Of a stretch of DNA of 49,791 bases, positions 11,515-22,140 are shown piece by piece. Made by a program: the position numbers and the translations under genes. Source of the stretch: a virus; IMG/VR virus record IMGVR_UViG_3300034073_003786, positions 1 to 49,791 of that record. One strand, written 5' to 3'. Each line of letters opens with the position of its first letter. Position 1 is the first letter of the stretch. Under the pieces are notes generated by a model. That model was not told where the DNA came from and ran no database searches. It was given only the letters and a program-made list of their open reading frames with translations.

Positions 11515-14025
11515 TCAGTACAGTGTGAGACTTGTAGAACCTACACCAGCGACGATAAAGGTCAGAACATTTCCAGAAACTATGATTTGAACTGGGTCAG
11601 TTACTCCAATGCCGCTTGTAAAACCACCGACTGATGTTGTGACTCCAGTAATACTTGTATCACCAGAAACTGTAAGAGCACTTGTTGGATTTGTAGTTCC
11701 GATACCAACATTAGACAGTGTTGAATATCCATACTCCGTTGAGTTCCATACACCCAATTCAATCACATCATTTGGTAATTGTGGAAATGGAATTGATAAT
11801 GTTCCTACTCCCACTGCAGACAATACAAAACTTCCCCCAAATCCAGTATCAACAAATCCATCAATTTCAATTGGAGTTCCAATACCACTTGAAAATCCAC
11901 CATCAGAAATAATATAATCATCGACAACTAAAACATTACTAATATAAGTGTCTCCTTGAATATGAAGTTTAAAATTAGTATCAACTTGATCTGTTCCTAT
12001 TCCAATTGTAACATCCGTTCCAATTCCGATATTTGGTGATAATGATATTGTAGTAATACCAGAATTAATAGGAGATAATAAAAAGTCTGTATTAAATACT
12101 AATAAATCAATAGTTCCAGAATTACTTGCATCTATAGTCGAAATAGTAATACCAGAACCAACAGCAGTAACCCCCGTAGTGGACCCTGTTACTATTAAAT
12201 TTTTAATAGTTACAGTATCTGATAATCCATCTAAAATAATAAAATCATTTTCACCAACAGTTAACGCACCAGTAATTTTAGAATTTCCAACTACAGATAA
12301 TGTTTGTGATGGTATCGTAGATCCTATACCAACTCTTTCGTTAAGAGAATCAATAACTAAAATATTACTAAAATCAAAATTATTAAATGCAGCATTTCCA
12401 TTAACTTCAAAATCTTGATTAATGATGACTGTTCCCGTTTGAGAATCAAGAATTAAATCTCCAGTTCTTGTATTAATAATATTAGAATCGGATACTCCGA
12501 ATTGAAGATCGCTAATAAAAGCTTGACCGAAAGATTTTCCAACAGTTCCTATGGAACCAGATTGATCACTATATGGTATTAATTCATCTTGAAATGATGA
12601 TATTCCACTTACACTGAGAAGAGTTACATCCGATATTCCTCCTACTACATTAGTAGCAGTAGTTGCAGTTCCAGTTAAATTACCTACAAAACCACTAATT
12701 GAATTTACTGTTCCACTGACATTGATATAAGATGCATCTACATTTCCTCCACTTAAATTAGTCGCCGTAGTTGCAGTGCCAGTTAAATTTCCTATAAAGC
12801 CACTACTTGCAGTAATTATTCCGGTAGCATATATATTTGTAATCGTAATATCTGATGCGTCAATTTGTTCAGTAATTGATAATTCATTTGCACTTATTTT
12901 GCCAGAAGCTATAATTCCACCACCAGCAGTTATTGCCACTCCTGGACGAAAAAGGGGATCACCACCAACAAAAAATTCATAAGAATTATTAGAAATTGTA
13001 TTTGTTGCAATTCCTAATCTTGCCAAAGTGGTAATTCCAAGATCTCCAATTATATTTCCAGTAAAACTTATATCTCCATTTACAGTTAAATTATTATTAA
13101 CGGTAGTTAATCCAGTGAAGTAAGAATTTTGCGAAACTAAAAGATTGTTATTAATAGTTGCAGTTCCAATTGAAGCAAAATCAGTATTAACAGATTTAAT
13201 TGTTATGTTTGCATCAGATGTAAGATCTATTGCGGTTGATGATATTCCTACTAAATTGCCTACAAAAGTTGTTGCTGTAATAATCCCACCAATAGCAATA
13301 TCTTGAGGAAATCTATCAGTAGATATTGTTCCTGATGAAATATTAGAAGCATTAAGTTGTGTTATACTGGATCCAGAACCAATTATAGTACCACCAGAAA
13401 ATTGTGTTGCTGTAATAATCCCACCAATAGCAATATCTTGAGGAAATCTATCAGTAGATATTGTTCCTGATGAAATATTAGAAGCATTAAGTTGTGTTAA
13501 ACTAGATCCAAGACCAGCAAAGGATAATGCAGTAATTATACCTACGCTATAAACATTTCCAGATGAATTAATACCAATCCCCGTTGAATTTAAAATAGGA
13601 TCTCCACCCACCTGAAAAGTAAATGATGGATTTGTTGTTGCTATACCAACATTTCCAACTGCATATATACTTTCATAACCATTCAAGGATGGATCAACAT
13701 CTACCCATTGAGAAGTTGGCAATCCCTGAAGTTTAGATCCATCACCATAGTAAGTTACTATTCCAGTTTCAGAAGCAGCACTAATAATACCAGATGTTAT
13801 TGATGTTACTCCAACATTAATTGTATTAATGTTCAATTTTTGATCACTAAAATTTATAACATTTGCTGTTAATGTTCCTCTAATGTTTACATTACCAGTT
13901 ACATCTAAAATTTCTGTTGGAATTGTAGATCCTATTCCAACTAATCCATTTGAATTTACAATGAAATTATCATCATCGACTTGTATTCCACTTCTAAAAT
14001 TAAATGATTTTTTAATATTTGCCAT
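11515..14025 (-). CDS. Tail fibre protein, 836 aa
   Basis: A long, Gly/Ser/Thr/Ile-rich beta-structured fibre. It is built from many short units of the type 'VGIGSTIPTEILDVTGNVNI' and 'GNLTGTATTATNLSGGNVD', typical of trimeric shaft domains in cyanophage tail fibres. Start (MANIKKSFNFRSGIQVDDDN) and end (GVGSTSLTLY) lack an S74 chaperone, so it probably needs no self-cleavage. Two copies of a 45-aa unit are nearly identical (DNA 13271-13499). It is last in the fibre operon, before a terminator. A CATAAATA motif lies 20 nt upstream of its ATG. Receptor or shaft role inferred. Confidence 0.85.
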   Translation of the reverse strand: MANIKKSFNFRSGIQVDDDNFIVNSNGLVGIGSTIPTEILDVTGNVNIRGTLTANVINFSDQKLNINTINVGVTSITSGIISAASETGIVTYYGDGSKLQGLPTSQWVDVDPSLNGYESIYAVGNVGIATTNPSFTFQVGGDPILNSTGIGINSSGNVYSVGIITALSFAGLGSSLTQLNASNISSGTISTDRFPQDIAIGGIITATQFSGGTIIGSGSSITQLNASNISSGTISTDRFPQDIAIGGIITATTFVGNLVGISSTAIDLTSDANITIKSVNTDFASIGTATINNNLLVSQNSYFTGLTTVNNNLTVNGDISFTGNIIGDLGITTLARLGIATNTISNNSYEFFVGGDPLFRPGVAITAGGGIIASGKISANELSITEQIDASDITITNIYATGIITASSGFIGNLTGTATTATNLSGGNVDASYINVSGTVNSISGFVGNLTGTATTATNVVGGISDVTLLSVSGISSFQDELIPYSDQSGSIGTVGKSFGQAFISDLQFGVSDSNIINTRTGDLILDSQTGTVIINQDFEVNGNAAFNNFDFSNILVIDSLNERVGIGSTIPSQTLSVVGNSKITGALTVGENDFIILDGLSDTVTIKNLIVTGSTTGVTAVGSGITISTIDASNSGTIDLLVFNTDFLLSPINSGITTISLSPNIGIGTDVTIGIGTDQVDTNFKLHIQGDTYISNVLVVDDYIISDGGFSSGIGTPIEIDGFVDTGFGGSFVLSAVGVGTLSIPFPQLPNDVIELGVWNSTEYGYSTLSNVGIGTTNPTSALTVSGDTSITGVTTSVGGFTSGIGVTDPVQIIVSGNVLTFIVAGVGSTSLTLY
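13271..13499. repeat. Tandem 135-bp repeat inside the fibre gene
   Basis: A 94-bp block (13271-13364) is repeated without a change at 13406-13499, a 135-bp period equal to 45 aa. Identity at silent sites points to recent duplication or conversion. Confidence 0.85.
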
Positions 14026-14044
14026 TTTATATGGAATTTTTAGT

Positions 14045-14052
14045 TATTTATG
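14045..14052 (-). promoter_or_regulatory. Candidate late promoter CATAAATA
   Basis: A T4-type late motif 20 nt before the fibre ATG at 14025, in the 36-nt gap between two fibre genes. Confidence 0.55.
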
Positions 14053-14061
14053 ATTATTTCA

Positions 14062-15531
14062 TTAAAATGATGAATATGTTGTATTACCAAGAAGTCTTCC
14101 TCCTTGTGAAACTAGGGTATAACTTCCTCCAGGTGCAACTATAAATGCAAATCCAGGAGAACCTCCCGAAGTTCCTCCTCCACCACCTCCTCCAGTTGGT
14201 GAATATGGGCTGAGAGAACCGCCATTTCCAGCTCTATTTGCTTCTCTTAGCATATAAACAGTGTTTGCCAATCCTCCGGTTAATTCTGTTCCATCACCAC
14301 CATTATATGCAAACCTATAATCTCCACTACACCCCCCATCATATGCACCTGGAGCAAAATTTTGTTCTCTTCCACCTTTACCAGCAGGAATTCCAGCGCC
14401 GCCGCCGCCGCCATCACCATTATATCTCTGCCCACAACCTCGACCAATGTCTTGATACTGAAATGAACCGCCGCCACCACCGCCTGCTCCATTTCTTATA
14501 TCACCCCTAAGATATATAGTGCATGGAACACTAACACCAAAAGCATTCCCCCCATTCTCCCCATTTTTCCCCGGATCGGAATTTTGCCCACCATTTCCAC
14601 CATCCCCACCTCGACCACCAATTACTGCACCCGATTCAATATAATAATTTAATTGGACTAAACCATTCCAACCCGATCCTGTTCTAAAGGAAGGTCCGCC
14701 AGAACTAATACTAGATACAGTAAAATTAAAAGTTCTTCCATCCCAACTCGTTGTAACTGTATCATTAACATTATATCTAGCCCCACCAGAAATTAATGTA
14801 GCAGTATATGTATCATATATTTCATCCCAATATCTATAAAAACTACTTCTACCCCCCGCTGAAGTGCGTTTAATTAAATTTGTTCGTGTTTTAGTCATAG
14901 ATATAGTTGCCCCAGATCCTCCTCCACCACTCAAACTCAAAATTGGACTATTAGTTGTGGTTGTACTGTAAACACCTAAAGTTGGTGCCGTTCGTGTACA
15001 ACCTCTCCAAGTGCATACTTGAGGCCACTCCGTGTATGGAATTTCTGTTCTAGAAACTAGAAATGGTCCCAGAGTATTTGCATTTAGATTTATAAAAAAT
15101 GCGAATCCCCCAAAATTGATAGGGTTAGATTGAGTTGGAGTTATTGATGCAATCGTACTATTTCCACCTATTTTTTTTCTAATCACATGATGCACTTTTT
15201 TGGTATCAGATGAAGATGAATTTGGTCTGGAAATAAATCCTCCCACAACAACACCAGATGAGTTATAACGAGTTTCACTATTCACATCATACTCAGTTTC
15301 GCCAGAATAATCCACCACAATATTTAAAGTCTTACCTCTTAATTCACCTAAACTAATAGGATTTCTAAGTCCTCCATTACGTTGAACACCATCATCTAAT
15401 CCCCATTCTCTACCAGCAATAAATTGTTTTACTCTATAATTTCCAAGTGAAACTCGACTCGAAAATTGAACAGATGCACCAAATTCATCTCTAACGTTTC
15501 CTAAACTAATTTGACCAGTTGGAGTAGTCAT
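14062..15531 (-). CDS. Glycine-rich tail adhesin-like protein, 489 aa
   Basis: Probable distal receptor-binding tail protein. The N-terminal part (QISLGNVRDEFG, later PISLGELRGK) is a repeat found at the start of many phage fibre and adhesin proteins. The middle is beta-rich. From about residue 300 it has many glycine runs (GGRGGDGGNGGQ, GAGGGGGGSF, DGGGGGAGIPAGKGG, TGGGGGGGTSGG), recalling the polyglycine type-II sandwich of T-even gp38 adhesins and the Gly-rich C-terminal domains of cyanophage fibres. It lies next to the other fibres. Identity with gp38 is an analogy, not shown. Confidence 0.75.
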   Translation of the reverse strand: MTTPTGQISLGNVRDEFGASVQFSSRVSLGNYRVKQFIAGREWGLDDGVQRNGGLRNPISLGELRGKTLNIVVDYSGETEYDVNSETRYNSSGVVVGGFISRPNSSSSDTKKVHHVIRKKIGGNSTIASITPTQSNPINFGGFAFFINLNANTLGPFLVSRTEIPYTEWPQVCTWRGCTRTAPTLGVYSTTTTNSPILSLSGGGGSGATISMTKTRTNLIKRTSAGGRSSFYRYWDEIYDTYTATLISGGARYNVNDTVTTSWDGRTFNFTVSSISSGGPSFRTGSGWNGLVQLNYYIESGAVIGGRGGDGGNGGQNSDPGKNGENGGNAFGVSVPCTIYLRGDIRNGAGGGGGGSFQYQDIGRGCGQRYNGDGGGGGAGIPAGKGGREQNFAPGAYDGGCSGDYRFAYNGGDGTELTGGLANTVYMLREANRAGNGGSLSPYSPTGGGGGGGTSGGSPGFAFIVAPGGSYTLVSQGGRLLGNTTYSSF

Positions 15532-15544
15532 TTAAATAATTTCC

Positions 15545-18500
15545 TTACTTTTTTAATTCTTGTATTTCTCTTTTTAATTCATCAACTTCACCTTTCAATT
15601 CTTTAATTGCTTCAATTAATAATGGAACTAATTTTTCATATTTAACAGTTAAGTATTCGGAATTTATAGGTGCTTGAGCAACTGCTTCGGGTAAAACTTT
15701 TTCAACATCTTGTGCAAATACACCAACATGATTTATTGTTGTATTATAACCAAGAGAACCAGCAAGATCATTTAAATTATATGTAAATCCACTTAATTCC
15801 AAAACTTTTTTAAGAGGATTGTCAATAAATTTAATGTTTGTTTTGAGTCTTTTATCTGATGCAAATGCGATTACATCCCCATAACAAGTAAGAGAAATAT
15901 TACTTGGGTTTGCACCAAATGAAGAAGCTCCTCCAATGCCTCTCATAACTAGAGTATTTGCAAGTCCACCACCAGCATTATCCCCATTTGCAGTTGCATT
16001 TATTGAGGTTTGAAGAGTTGGTGTGGCAAAAAAAGTAGCATTTACCTGTCCAGTAAAATAAACTGAAGTTGTTTCTGGTATTGTAATAGATTGAGTCGAA
16101 CTATTATTAAAAGTAGTTGTATTACCTGCATATGAAACGGAAAAACTATGTTGCAATGTTCCCCTAAGTTGAGAAGCACTGACATATTGACCAGCACCAC
16201 TAACAGTCAAATTTCCAGATGAAAGATTTACATTACCACTAAAACTTCCTCCAGTACATTGAATAATATCATTTAATGTAAGTTTTCCTGTAGATGCAAT
16301 TACAGCATTACCATTAGCTGCAGAAATTGTACCTCCATTAGTGTTTAATTGAAGTGTTGTAGATCCCCCAACACTATTTCTAAATGACAATGATTTTGAA
16401 GATCCTTCAAGTACGACATTATCTCTAAATGAAGATGTTCCTGTTACAGTTAAATTATCATTAATTGTAGTTGTTCCGCCAGTGGAATCAATCGTTAAAT
16501 TACCACTCGAAGTATCAATTGTATTATCATCAGTAATTCCAATTCGAATATTATCAATTGTTGCACCAGCATTTGCATCTAAAAGAGCATTAACCGTTAG
16601 AGTTCCATCAATAGTTGTAGAATCAAGAGTTGTAGTTCCAATGACATTTAGTCCACCATTTAATGTTGAAAATCCAAATACTTGAAGATTTCCCTTAGCC
16701 GATATATAAGTTTCCGCACTGATATATCCATTTACATATAGATCATCTTGAATCAATGTTAAACCATCGACGGAATTAAGTGTCAACGTTCCACTAGTAG
16801 TGTCAATTGTATTATCGTTTGCAACACCAATTCTTATATTTCCAACAAAAGATTCACTAAAAGGAAGACTTTGAGTTCCCAAATAGGCTCCATATTGTTC
16901 ATCAGGTACAATACCAGTACCAGTCTTTACTTCACCTACAATTTCAACTTTGGCGCGGAAGTATGAATCATCACCAACACCTATACCACCTTTAGAAACA
17001 ATCGACCCACTATTTTCATTAACTGCCTTATCGCGGAAAGTAACTCTAAGTTGACCATTTAATGTAGTTTTTCCTTTGACCCTCAAAGAACGAGTCATTG
17101 TAACAGGACCATCAAATTGGGAAAGAACGAATCCAGATGTTCCACCCTCAACAAGGATTCTTTCTCTTACAGTTACTTCATCAAAAGCAACACTTAATTT
17201 TGAAGGATCTTGTCCAGTAATTGTTGGTTTTGGAATATCATAAGAAATTGTTTGTCCACTAGAAGCAGATACCTTTGTATTACCATTAAATGTATCACCT
17301 CTATTGTTCATACCAGTGTAAATTACGGCACCAGCAGATCTTTCTTGTGCTTGAACAAGGAAATCTTCTCTTTCAGAAAGAGATTTAAATTGAACCTGCG
17401 GAAGAGCAGTTGAATAGTTTCCTGGGCCGTAACCAAGATATTCAAATGTATGACCAGATGCACGAATAATTGAAGGTCTTCTAAACTCAATTGGAACTAC
17501 TTCAATTTTTTTAACAATAGAATTAATTGGATGATTTCCTTGACGAGTACCTGCATAACCACGGAACACTTGAATTGATGTATCTGAAGGAGATGCACTA
17601 ATTCTCATGATTTCGTCATTGACCTGAACGAAATCTCCAAGTTTCAATCTCTTTGAAGTTGATATACCAGTTAAACATTGAATATTCAATGTTCCCGTAT
17701 CGCCAGCATTAATTGCCGAAGTCAGTTTAAATGTTTCACCACCATAGAATGGTACAGTTCTCGATGAATAACTTTCAGTTCTAATATCCGAAATTCCTTG
17801 ATTAGATGATAAACCGTGCTTTAGAATATAACCGTTTTCAGCAGAACTTGGTAAATTTGATTCAGTTCTTACTGCAAATGAAGTTGTACTTAAAACATCT
17901 TTAATTACATAATCACCAAGATTTAAATTGGAAGAATTGATGACTCTAAATTTATTTCCAACACTTAATCCATGAGAATCGTATGTTGTAAAAGTAATAA
18001 TTCCTACTGTAACTGCAGTTTCTCCATCAATAATTGTTTGAGAAACTCCATATTCTGTGGATTGAATCTTAACTGATTGACCAACAACGAATGCATACTG
18101 ACCAGCAGAAATAAGAGGATCAGTTGAATGCTTATTAATACCAATTGTATTGACACCTACAGAATTAATTCTATAGTATCCATCTTCAGTAAATCCATTA
18201 CCAGTAATTTGAACAACATCACCAATGTATGTTGTAATGCCAGAAGTTGCTAATGTAATATAAGCATCAGAAGATCCACCAATATCAGCAATGTCAAAGT
18301 ATAATTGATCTCCATTTTTATAACCAGATCCTTTGTTCATAATTTCAAAGGATGTGATTGATCCACCAGAAACTACAACCTTTGCAGTTGCACCAGACCA
18401 TGTTTCTAATGCTAATGCTGAATCATTTGTATGTAATTTTACATTATAATAAGTTCCATTATTTCTTCCCCCACTACCAGCGACTAATGTTCCATTTACA

Positions 18501-21500
18501 ACTCCACCTAGTCCATGATTTTGAGTAAATGTAAGTGTTGCGGTTGGTTGTTGTGTTGCAGAAACACTTTGAATTTGCAATCCCTTACCAAATTCCTTAC
18601 AGAAAATATCAACTGTTTCTCTTGTAATACTCTTTTTAAGATCATTTGTTACAACATCACCAATAGGTGCTCTCTTCGCATAAGTCTTTGCAGATTTTGG
18701 ATTTGAATCAATGTTGTCTCTATCTAACTGTGGATAAAGATCTACTGGTGTTTGAGTAAACTTATAATCTGTAAATGTATTTGCTGGAGCATAATTTGCA
18801 TTTAAAATATAAAGATGATAAATTCCATCTCTTTCATCTTTAATGTAATCTGAAATTACATCATTTCTGTAAATGTATAAATTTGACTTAATATCATTTT
18901 TTTCTATTCTTGGAAGTTCATCAACCGTTCTTGTATTTGTGTCATTTTGAAAAGTACCTGGAATATGAACCAAACCTGCAATATCAGTAGTAGAATACTG
19001 AAATTGCATATCATTTACGATAGTTGTAACTGTAAATGATCCATTAAATCCACGATTAAATTCTCCTGTAGTTGTTTCACTACTATCTTTTATATCTCTA
19101 ACAATTACAATGTCACCAACTTTTAATTTATGTGGTGTTTCGGTTGTAATTGTTACTGTTGCTCCTGCTAAAGAACAATCTACAATGAATTTTTGATTTC
19201 TTTTATATCTTGTATCATTTAAAGATAAAGTAGATTTTAAGGATCCAAATATTTCAGTATCATTGAGTGCTCCAGTATAACTAGAATCTTGCATAATAAA
19301 TCCAATTTCTGGATTTTTTGCATTAACAGATTCTTTTGGAATTACTACTCTTAACTTATAAACTTTTTCATCAAGTCCTCTTTCATCTGCATTTCTTGTT
19401 ACAAATGCTAAATCTGTTGATTCTGAGAATTTATTTTCATCATCTGGATCATAACCAATTCCAGAGTCTAAGAAAGAATTGTAAATTTCATTTCCAGACC
19501 CAACATTAATATACCATTGAGAATTTGAATTATCCCATTGTATTGGGGAACCAATATCACCAGCGTCTTTATCAGATACTCTACTGTTTATAATAATGTC
19601 GGAGTTTGGATCGCCACCATATGTTTGAACTGATTCATTTAAGAATGCATAAGTAAATGATGCTGCGATTTTAATTTGTTGAGAATTTAATGTGTTATCA
19701 ATTTCATTGGTAATTGCATAATAAACAATATGTTCAGTTAAATTTTCTGGGAGATCACCTTTTTTACTTTGAATAATAATTTTTTCACCTGTTTTTAAAT
19801 TATGACTTCCAATTGTGAATATATTTCCATTAATAAATGATACAGTATAACTCTTTTCATTTCTTGATGTTTGATCATTTTTACCGGTCATGTAAATGTC
19901 GGCTTCATAATCAATACCTAAAAATCTAATAAAAAGTTTATCATTTACCTTTGCACCAATACGGTAACCTTGAGTTACTGAAACAGGTGTTGCACTTTCT
20001 GAGGTAAATCCATATAAGTATAACTTCTGGGAATTTCCTATTGTTCTTGTTTTAACTACATCCAATGATAACCATTCAATTTCATCACTAATTGAGGTAT
20101 CAATGTCTCTTGGTGCAACAATTGATGTAATATAAGCATGATCATCTTTTTCAAATGCTTCTGCTTTATAGGTAGAAGACTTTAATGCAATTTGGCCAAA
20201 GTTTGAGTTTGAGTTTGTAATCGATGCGTCTGCACCAGAGTTAGCATCAAAATGGTATGTAAAACCGATTGCAAAAACAGAAACGATTTGAATAAATGAA
20301 TCGTTAGAAATTTTAATATGACTTGATTCCCAATCAGGTCTGTAAACTGCATCTTGATCTAAGTGATATACTTTTTCAGTATTGGTTTGTGATGCACCTA
20401 GTGGTAATGCAGATCCATAAACTGGTGTATATGATACTGAATCGTATGTTCTTGTTACTTTATTATATTTTACAAATGCACGATCATCTTTTTGAAGAGA
20501 AACTGCAGTGAATTGTGCAACAACCATTGAACGGAATCCAGATGCTTTTGCACCATCTGCGTGCATTCCATTCATACCCCAAACCGATCTCAATGAAATA
20601 TTGAACACATATGGAGAAGCACCACCGACTGTATCGGTTTCAACAGTAACGTTTGCATCGTTTAGTTGAGGAGTTGCATTTAAGTTTGGTGGAAAAGTTG
20701 GTAAAAGATAAGTAAATTGCGTTTCACTTAAAACATCTTGAACAAATGTTGATACATTATATTCCGATGCAGAAACTCCACGAATTTTAATAGGTGTACC
20801 AAAGTTTAAACCATGAGATACATCAGTAGTTACAGTAATTCTATTAGATGCTGTTGTACCATTTCCCGAGAAAATATTTGTAATAGTGATTGGATCGGAT
20901 CTAAATGATCCAACAATTTCCCATTCTGGAGCTCTTTTTGCAAAAGATGTTGACGATTGTGGAAACTTAGATGCATTTTCAATTTCTCTATATGAATTAT
21001 ATGCATTACTGACCTTACTGTAATACATGTCAAGATCAGTAAGTTCACCATATGAAGTTCTATTAACACTATTAACACCATCACAATATTCAAAACAAGT
21101 TAGTTTGTGGTGGCTAAATCTTGGTGTTGAACTGAATTCAGAACTAAAATCTCTTGGATTTGTATAAACTAATCCAGTATCGTCCCCATCAAATAATGAG
21201 AATTGCCAAAAATAACAAGCACCAGTAATTCTAAAAATTGCAGAATTTGGTACATTTGAATCTGTTGGATTAGGAACATATTTTGGTCTTAATTTTGTTT
21301 TTCTTAAATCTAATCCAACAATAGAAGTTCCTCTTGGAACTACAACACCACCATAAACACTATTAAATTTATATAAAATATTATCTTCTTGAGTTAAATC
21401 AAAAATAGAATCCAGTTCTAATGATAATGTAGTTTGGGCGGGAGTTCCTATGCCACCATCAATAGGAGTAACTCTTGCTACGTTATTATTATCCGCATAA

Positions 21501-21763
21501 ATTGCATAACCAGGTCTATTATCAATGACATGCTCCCCAGGAAATAATAAAATAGTTGTTTTTTCTGTTAAATCGTTATTATTTCCTCTTAAATATGAAA
21601 ATCTTGCCGCCTCTAAAAGTGCTCTTTGAACAGTTTTAAAGGGTTGTGCAAGAGAATTTCCTTCATTAGTGATAGAATCAGTAGAATCCAAATCACTTGG
21701 ATTTACATAAAGAATACGTCCTTCTGTATTTTTTATAAATTGATCAAGCTTGTTGAGTGGCAT
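15545..21763 (-). CDS. Giant structural/tail fibre protein with C-terminal S74 chaperone, 2,072 aa
   Basis: The N-terminus (RILYVNPSDLDSTDSITNEG, then PFKTVQRALLEAARFSYL and ILLFPGEHVIDN) resembles the entry of pectate-lyase-like beta-helix proteins. The centre is a long string of beta domains including tyrosine-rich TYAKRAP motifs. Residues ~1,600-1,900 form a shaft. The last ~110 aa are a peptidase S74 intramolecular chaperone: ASDKRLKTNI, GVFAQDVEKVLPEAV, then a coiled coil ending QELKK. In that family Ser-Lys autocleavage frees the trimerised fibre; here the Ser/Lys pair is SDKRLK. A late motif lies at 21796-21803. Confidence 0.88.
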   Translation of the reverse strand: MPLNKLDQFIKNTEGRILYVNPSDLDSTDSITNEGNSLAQPFKTVQRALLEAARFSYLRGNNNDLTEKTTILLFPGEHVIDNRPGYAIYADNNNVARVTPIDGGIGTPAQTTLSLELDSIFDLTQEDNILYKFNSVYGGVVVPRGTSIVGLDLRKTKLRPKYVPNPTDSNVPNSAIFRITGACYFWQFSLFDGDDTGLVYTNPRDFSSEFSSTPRFSHHKLTCFEYCDGVNSVNRTSYGELTDLDMYYSKVSNAYNSYREIENASKFPQSSTSFAKRAPEWEIVGSFRSDPITITNIFSGNGTTASNRITVTTDVSHGLNFGTPIKIRGVSASEYNVSTFVQDVLSETQFTYLLPTFPPNLNATPQLNDANVTVETDTVGGASPYVFNISLRSVWGMNGMHADGAKASGFRSMVVAQFTAVSLQKDDRAFVKYNKVTRTYDSVSYTPVYGSALPLGASQTNTEKVYHLDQDAVYRPDWESSHIKISNDSFIQIVSVFAIGFTYHFDANSGADASITNSNSNFGQIALKSSTYKAEAFEKDDHAYITSIVAPRDIDTSISDEIEWLSLDVVKTRTIGNSQKLYLYGFTSESATPVSVTQGYRIGAKVNDKLFIRFLGIDYEADIYMTGKNDQTSRNEKSYTVSFINGNIFTIGSHNLKTGEKIIIQSKKGDLPENLTEHIVYYAITNEIDNTLNSQQIKIAASFTYAFLNESVQTYGGDPNSDIIINSRVSDKDAGDIGSPIQWDNSNSQWYINVGSGNEIYNSFLDSGIGYDPDDENKFSESTDLAFVTRNADERGLDEKVYKLRVVIPKESVNAKNPEIGFIMQDSSYTGALNDTEIFGSLKSTLSLNDTRYKRNQKFIVDCSLAGATVTITTETPHKLKVGDIVIVRDIKDSSETTTGEFNRGFNGSFTVTTIVNDMQFQYSTTDIAGLVHIPGTFQNDTNTRTVDELPRIEKNDIKSNLYIYRNDVISDYIKDERDGIYHLYILNANYAPANTFTDYKFTQTPVDLYPQLDRDNIDSNPKSAKTYAKRAPIGDVVTNDLKKSITRETVDIFCKEFGKGLQIQSVSATQQPTATLTFTQNHGLGGVVNGTLVAGSGGRNNGTYYNVKLHTNDSALALETWSGATAKVVVSGGSITSFEIMNKGSGYKNGDQLYFDIADIGGSSDAYITLATSGITTYIGDVVQITGNGFTEDGYYRINSVGVNTIGINKHSTDPLISAGQYAFVVGQSVKIQSTEYGVSQTIIDGETAVTVGIITFTTYDSHGLSVGNKFRVINSSNLNLGDYVIKDVLSTTSFAVRTESNLPSSAENGYILKHGLSSNQGISDIRTESYSSRTVPFYGGETFKLTSAINAGDTGTLNIQCLTGISTSKRLKLGDFVQVNDEIMRISASPSDTSIQVFRGYAGTRQGNHPINSIVKKIEVVPIEFRRPSIIRASGHTFEYLGYGPGNYSTALPQVQFKSLSEREDFLVQAQERSAGAVIYTGMNNRGDTFNGNTKVSASSGQTISYDIPKPTITGQDPSKLSVAFDEVTVRERILVEGGTSGFVLSQFDGPVTMTRSLRVKGKTTLNGQLRVTFRDKAVNENSGSIVSKGGIGVGDDSYFRAKVEIVGEVKTGTGIVPDEQYGAYLGTQSLPFSESFVGNIRIGVANDNTIDTTSGTLTLNSVDGLTLIQDDLYVNGYISAETYISAKGNLQVFGFSTLNGGLNVIGTTTLDSTTIDGTLTVNALLDANAGATIDNIRIGITDDNTIDTSSGNLTIDSTGGTTTINDNLTVTGTSSFRDNVVLEGSSKSLSFRNSVGGSTTLQLNTNGGTISAANGNAVIASTGKLTLNDIIQCTGGSFSGNVNLSSGNLTVSGAGQYVSASQLRGTLQHSFSVSYAGNTTTFNNSSTQSITIPETTSVYFTGQVNATFFATPTLQTSINATANGDNAGGGLANTLVMRGIGGASSFGANPSNISLTCYGDVIAFASDKRLKTNIKFIDNPLKKVLELSGFTYNLNDLAGSLGYNTTINHVGVFAQDVEKVLPEAVAQAPINSEYLTVKYEKLVPLLIEAIKELKGEVDELKREIQELKK

Positions 21764-21795
21764 TTTATTATATTTGACTAAATATTTCTATGTTT

Positions 21796-21803
21796 TATTT
21801 ATG
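21796..21803 (-). promoter_or_regulatory. Candidate late promoter CATAAATA
   Basis: CATAAATA 32 nt before ATG 21763; it overlaps the stop of the upstream small gene. Confidence 0.55.
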
Positions 21804-22104
21804 AGGACAAATCTTCCTCATCATAGAAATAATCAGCATCATCTGGCATATCTTCTGGATTCTCTAAGTCCACAGAAAAAAGGCACGGATGTACTTGTTC
21901 GTCAATTAAATAAAAAGAAGTTTTGTATAAATCATCTGGTTCAAAAGTTCTTTGTTTATCTGCTTCTCTACAAAGATCTAAATCGTATAAATGCCCATCA
22001 GGTAATTCATCAAAAGTAAAGGGAAGATGATTTATGAAATACATTTTCACAATCATACTACCATTATTGTACCAACAATATGCAGAATCAATACGATAAG
22101 ACAT
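21799..22104 (-). CDS. Hypothetical acidic protein, 101 aa
   Basis: Two in-frame starts exist (22119 and 22104); I use MSYRIDSAYCWYNNG at 22104. The N-terminal strands (SMIVKMYFINHLPF) are followed by a very acidic C-terminus (EDMPDDADYFYDEEDLSS). It lies between a giant fibre gene and the early-type island, with an AATAAATA motif 21 nt upstream. Unknown role. Confidence 0.65.
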   Translation of the reverse strand: MSYRIDSAYCWYNNGSMIVKMYFINHLPFTFDELPDGHLYDLDLCREADKQRTFEPDDLYKTSFYLIDEQVHPCLFSVDLENPEDMPDDADYFYDEEDLSS

Positions 22105-22125
22105 AGGATTTATTCCCATATCTAA

Positions 22126-22133
22126 TATTTATT
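22126..22133 (-). promoter_or_regulatory. Candidate late promoter AATAAATA
   Basis: Lies between the tRNA-like remnant and the gene at 21799-22104. Confidence 0.45.
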
Positions 22134-22140
22134 TTTTAAA

